From Thalassobacillus devorans MSP14 (GTDB taxonomy: Bacteria > Bacillota > Bacilli > Bacillales > Halobacillaceae): a stretch of DNA of 64,000 nt. A program made the translations under genes and the position numbers. Location of the stretch: NCBI RefSeq assembly GCF_000496835.1, contig NZ_KI543237.1, forward strand, positions 784,641 through 848,640, given 5' to 3'. Shown piece by piece: positions 63,065-64,000 of this stretch (positions within the stretch are counted from its first letter, which is position 1; each line of letters opens with the position of its first letter). Below the pieces are notes generated by a model. It worked only from the letters and a program-made list of their open reading frames with translations, was not told the origin of the DNA and did not search any database.

Positions 63065-63607
63065 TCAGGCTTTTAATAAAATGCCTTCCTTTTTAAGCGC
63101 TTCTACGGCTTCATCCAGGGCTTCTTCACTTTCTGCAGCCACCGTATGCATATGAATACCATCGGTCAACTCTGACAGGAAGGATGCGTTTGTTTCCTTA
63201 ATATTATCCAAGAACTTCTGTACGTCCCTGCGGTTCCAAACTAAAACAGAAGCGGTCAGGTCTCCATATACTGGATGCTCAACGGTTACATCCTTAATGA
63301 ACACCCCATGATCCACCAGGATAGTCAATTCTTTCTCCGTCTGATCAGGGCTGTGCTTTACAGCAATTGTCCGTTCAACCGGTGGAGTATCGATTCGCTC
63401 CGTCATGTAGATATATCCCTGGCTTGTCGCTACAATCGGTTCATTTTTAGCTTTCAATAAAGAAACATCCCCGACAATCACTTGTCGTGAGACATCCATT
63501 TCCTCAGCAAGCTCGCTCCCTGTAATCGGTTTTTCACTGTTTTTAAGCAGTGCCAGAATATCCTCCCGCCTTTCGGAAGCTTTCGGTTTTTTTGGATCTT
63601 TCACCAT
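63065..63607 (-). CDS. niaR: NAD biosynthesis repressor NiaR
   Basis: 180 residues. N-terminal winged HTH (ERREDILALLKNSEKPITGS, DVSRQVIVGDVSLLK) and C-terminal 3H domain with the histidine segments VDHGVFIKDVTVEHPVYGDL and GIHMHTV. Nicotinate-responsive repressor (YrxA) of NAD synthesis and niacin uptake genes. The usual partners nifS/nadBCA are not in this window. AAAGGAAGAGAG before ATG. Confidence 0.9.
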   Translation of the reverse strand: MVKDPKKPKASERREDILALLKNSEKPITGSELAEEMDVSRQVIVGDVSLLKAKNEPIVATSQGYIYMTERIDTPPVERTIAVKHSPDQTEKELTILVDHGVFIKDVTVEHPVYGDLTASVLVWNRRDVQKFLDNIKETNASFLSELTDGIHMHTVAAESEEALDEAVEALKKEGILLKA

Positions 63608-63700
63608 GCTCTCTCTTCCTTTCCTGTACGGTTATCTTATCGTTATTTTATCATAAACGCACAGTTTTACAGGAATAGCAGCAATAGTTATTTAACAAGT

Positions 63701-64000
63701 TCATGCTTTGGCTGCCCGATGGATATGCAAGGTTAAATAACCGATTTCCGAAGAAGGGAAATGGATGCCACATTTCTCTGACAGATGCGTAGTCATATCT
63801 ACGGCACACTGGTATGCTTTTTGATATTTTTCCTGGATCATCACTAACATGTTCTTGTCCACCATGTTAAATTCTGATTGTTCTCTCGTTCTTTGTATCG
63901 CACGGTTCAAATGGGTCACTAAATGCTGATAAGCAACATTATCTTTGGATAAAACTTTCTTATAATCTTTCTCTATCTTCCAAACAAGATCACGAATGAT
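63701..64000 (-). CDS. PRD-domain transcription antiterminator, C-terminal fragment
   Basis: Partial: the frame is open from the window edge (64000) for 100 residues, with no start inside. It reads LVWKIEKDYKKVL..QHLVTHLNRAIQRTR..EIGYLTLHIHRAAKA, a second PRD with the phosphorylatable histidines HL-x and LHIH. BglG/LicT/GlcT-type RNA-binding antiterminators are controlled by phosphotransferase phosphorylation at such residues; whether this is GlcT, LicT or SacT cannot be said from the fragment. Confidence 0.8.
   Translation of the reverse strand: MIRDLVWKIEKDYKKVLSKDNVAYQHLVTHLNRAIQRTREQSEFNMVDKNMLVMIQEKYQKAYQCAVDMTTHLSEKCGIHFPSSEIGYLTLHIHRAAKA

Noticed and set aside
1-64000. tRNA, rRNA, prophage or complete insertion sequence
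   Set aside because: No tRNA cloverleaf, rRNA segment, integrase, transposase or phage structural gene was recognised on either strand.

Overview
The window reads as chromosomal DNA of a Gram-positive, low-to-moderate G+C, spore-former-type Bacillaceae, most like the moderately halophilic genera (Halobacillus, Thalassobacillus, Virgibacillus). Reasons: AGGAGG-type ribosome binding sites, many small factor-independent terminators, sigma-A promoters with 17-bp spacers, Bacillus-type gene sets (ribD-ribE-ribBA-ribH under an FMN riboswitch, TcyP, YfmR-type ABC-F, NiaR, a CssRS/HtrA-like locus, SE1832/SE1561-type small proteins), and salt-related transporters (BCCT, TRAP, CPA1 antiporter). The genus is an inference. 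No rRNA, tRNA, phage, transposase or CRISPR array was seen.

Layout. 0.7-4 kb: RsbR-like stress protein converging on a UbiB/AarF kinase plus a phasin-like protein. 4-13 kb: secreted InhA-like metalloprotease, GNAT, GH65 phosphorylase divergent from an AraC regulator that is followed by a fructosamine-kinase-like gene, YjiH membrane protein. 13-24 kb, mostly minus strand: DJ-1/PfpI protein, membrane acyltransferase, M29 aminopeptidase, TcyP, the riboflavin operon, OsmC, DUF488, a small coiled-coil protein. 24-28 kb: TerC behind a Mn2+ riboswitch, AI-2E family permease, MFS permease. 28-35 kb: TRAP transporter operon, GNAT, SE1832 protein, CPA1 antiporter. 35-46 kb: BrnQ behind an attenuator-like leader, the conserved transglutaminase / alpha-E / circularly permuted ATP-grasp operon, a quinone-type oxidoreductase, RecQ, and a GNAT-FAH-GNAT-ribokinase operon. 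46-54 kb: DHA2 multidrug permease, kynU-kynB, a BCCT transporter broken by one in-frame UGA, a lipase-like hydrolase, a small lipoprotein, a second M29 aminopeptidase. 54-64 kb: ABC-F protein, CssRS-like two-component genes overlapping a thioesterase and divergent from an HtrA protease, cardiolipin synthase, NiaR, and the C-terminus of a PRD antiterminator cut by the window edge.

The most unusual content is intergenic. (1) A ~560-bp composite element occurs three times (about 48-605, 32218-32785 inverted, 60905-61455). Each copy holds two divergent ~120-nt units, and the closing arms of the units differ in sequence from copy to copy yet stay complementary, which is covariation expected of a conserved folded RNA or DNA. 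(2) Two unrelated-looking arrays of short motifs with the same ~21-nt period (7287-7391 and 43462-43620) each lie between convergent genes. (3) A second hairpin repeat family (AGCGCAAGCGCC...GGCGCTGGAGCT) occurs at 15187, 25348 and, as a half copy, 27898. Other oddities are a DctP lipoprotein with no standard start codon where its signal peptide begins, the UGA-C interruption of the BCCT gene, and an RsbR-like STAS protein that seems to lack the usual phospho-threonines.
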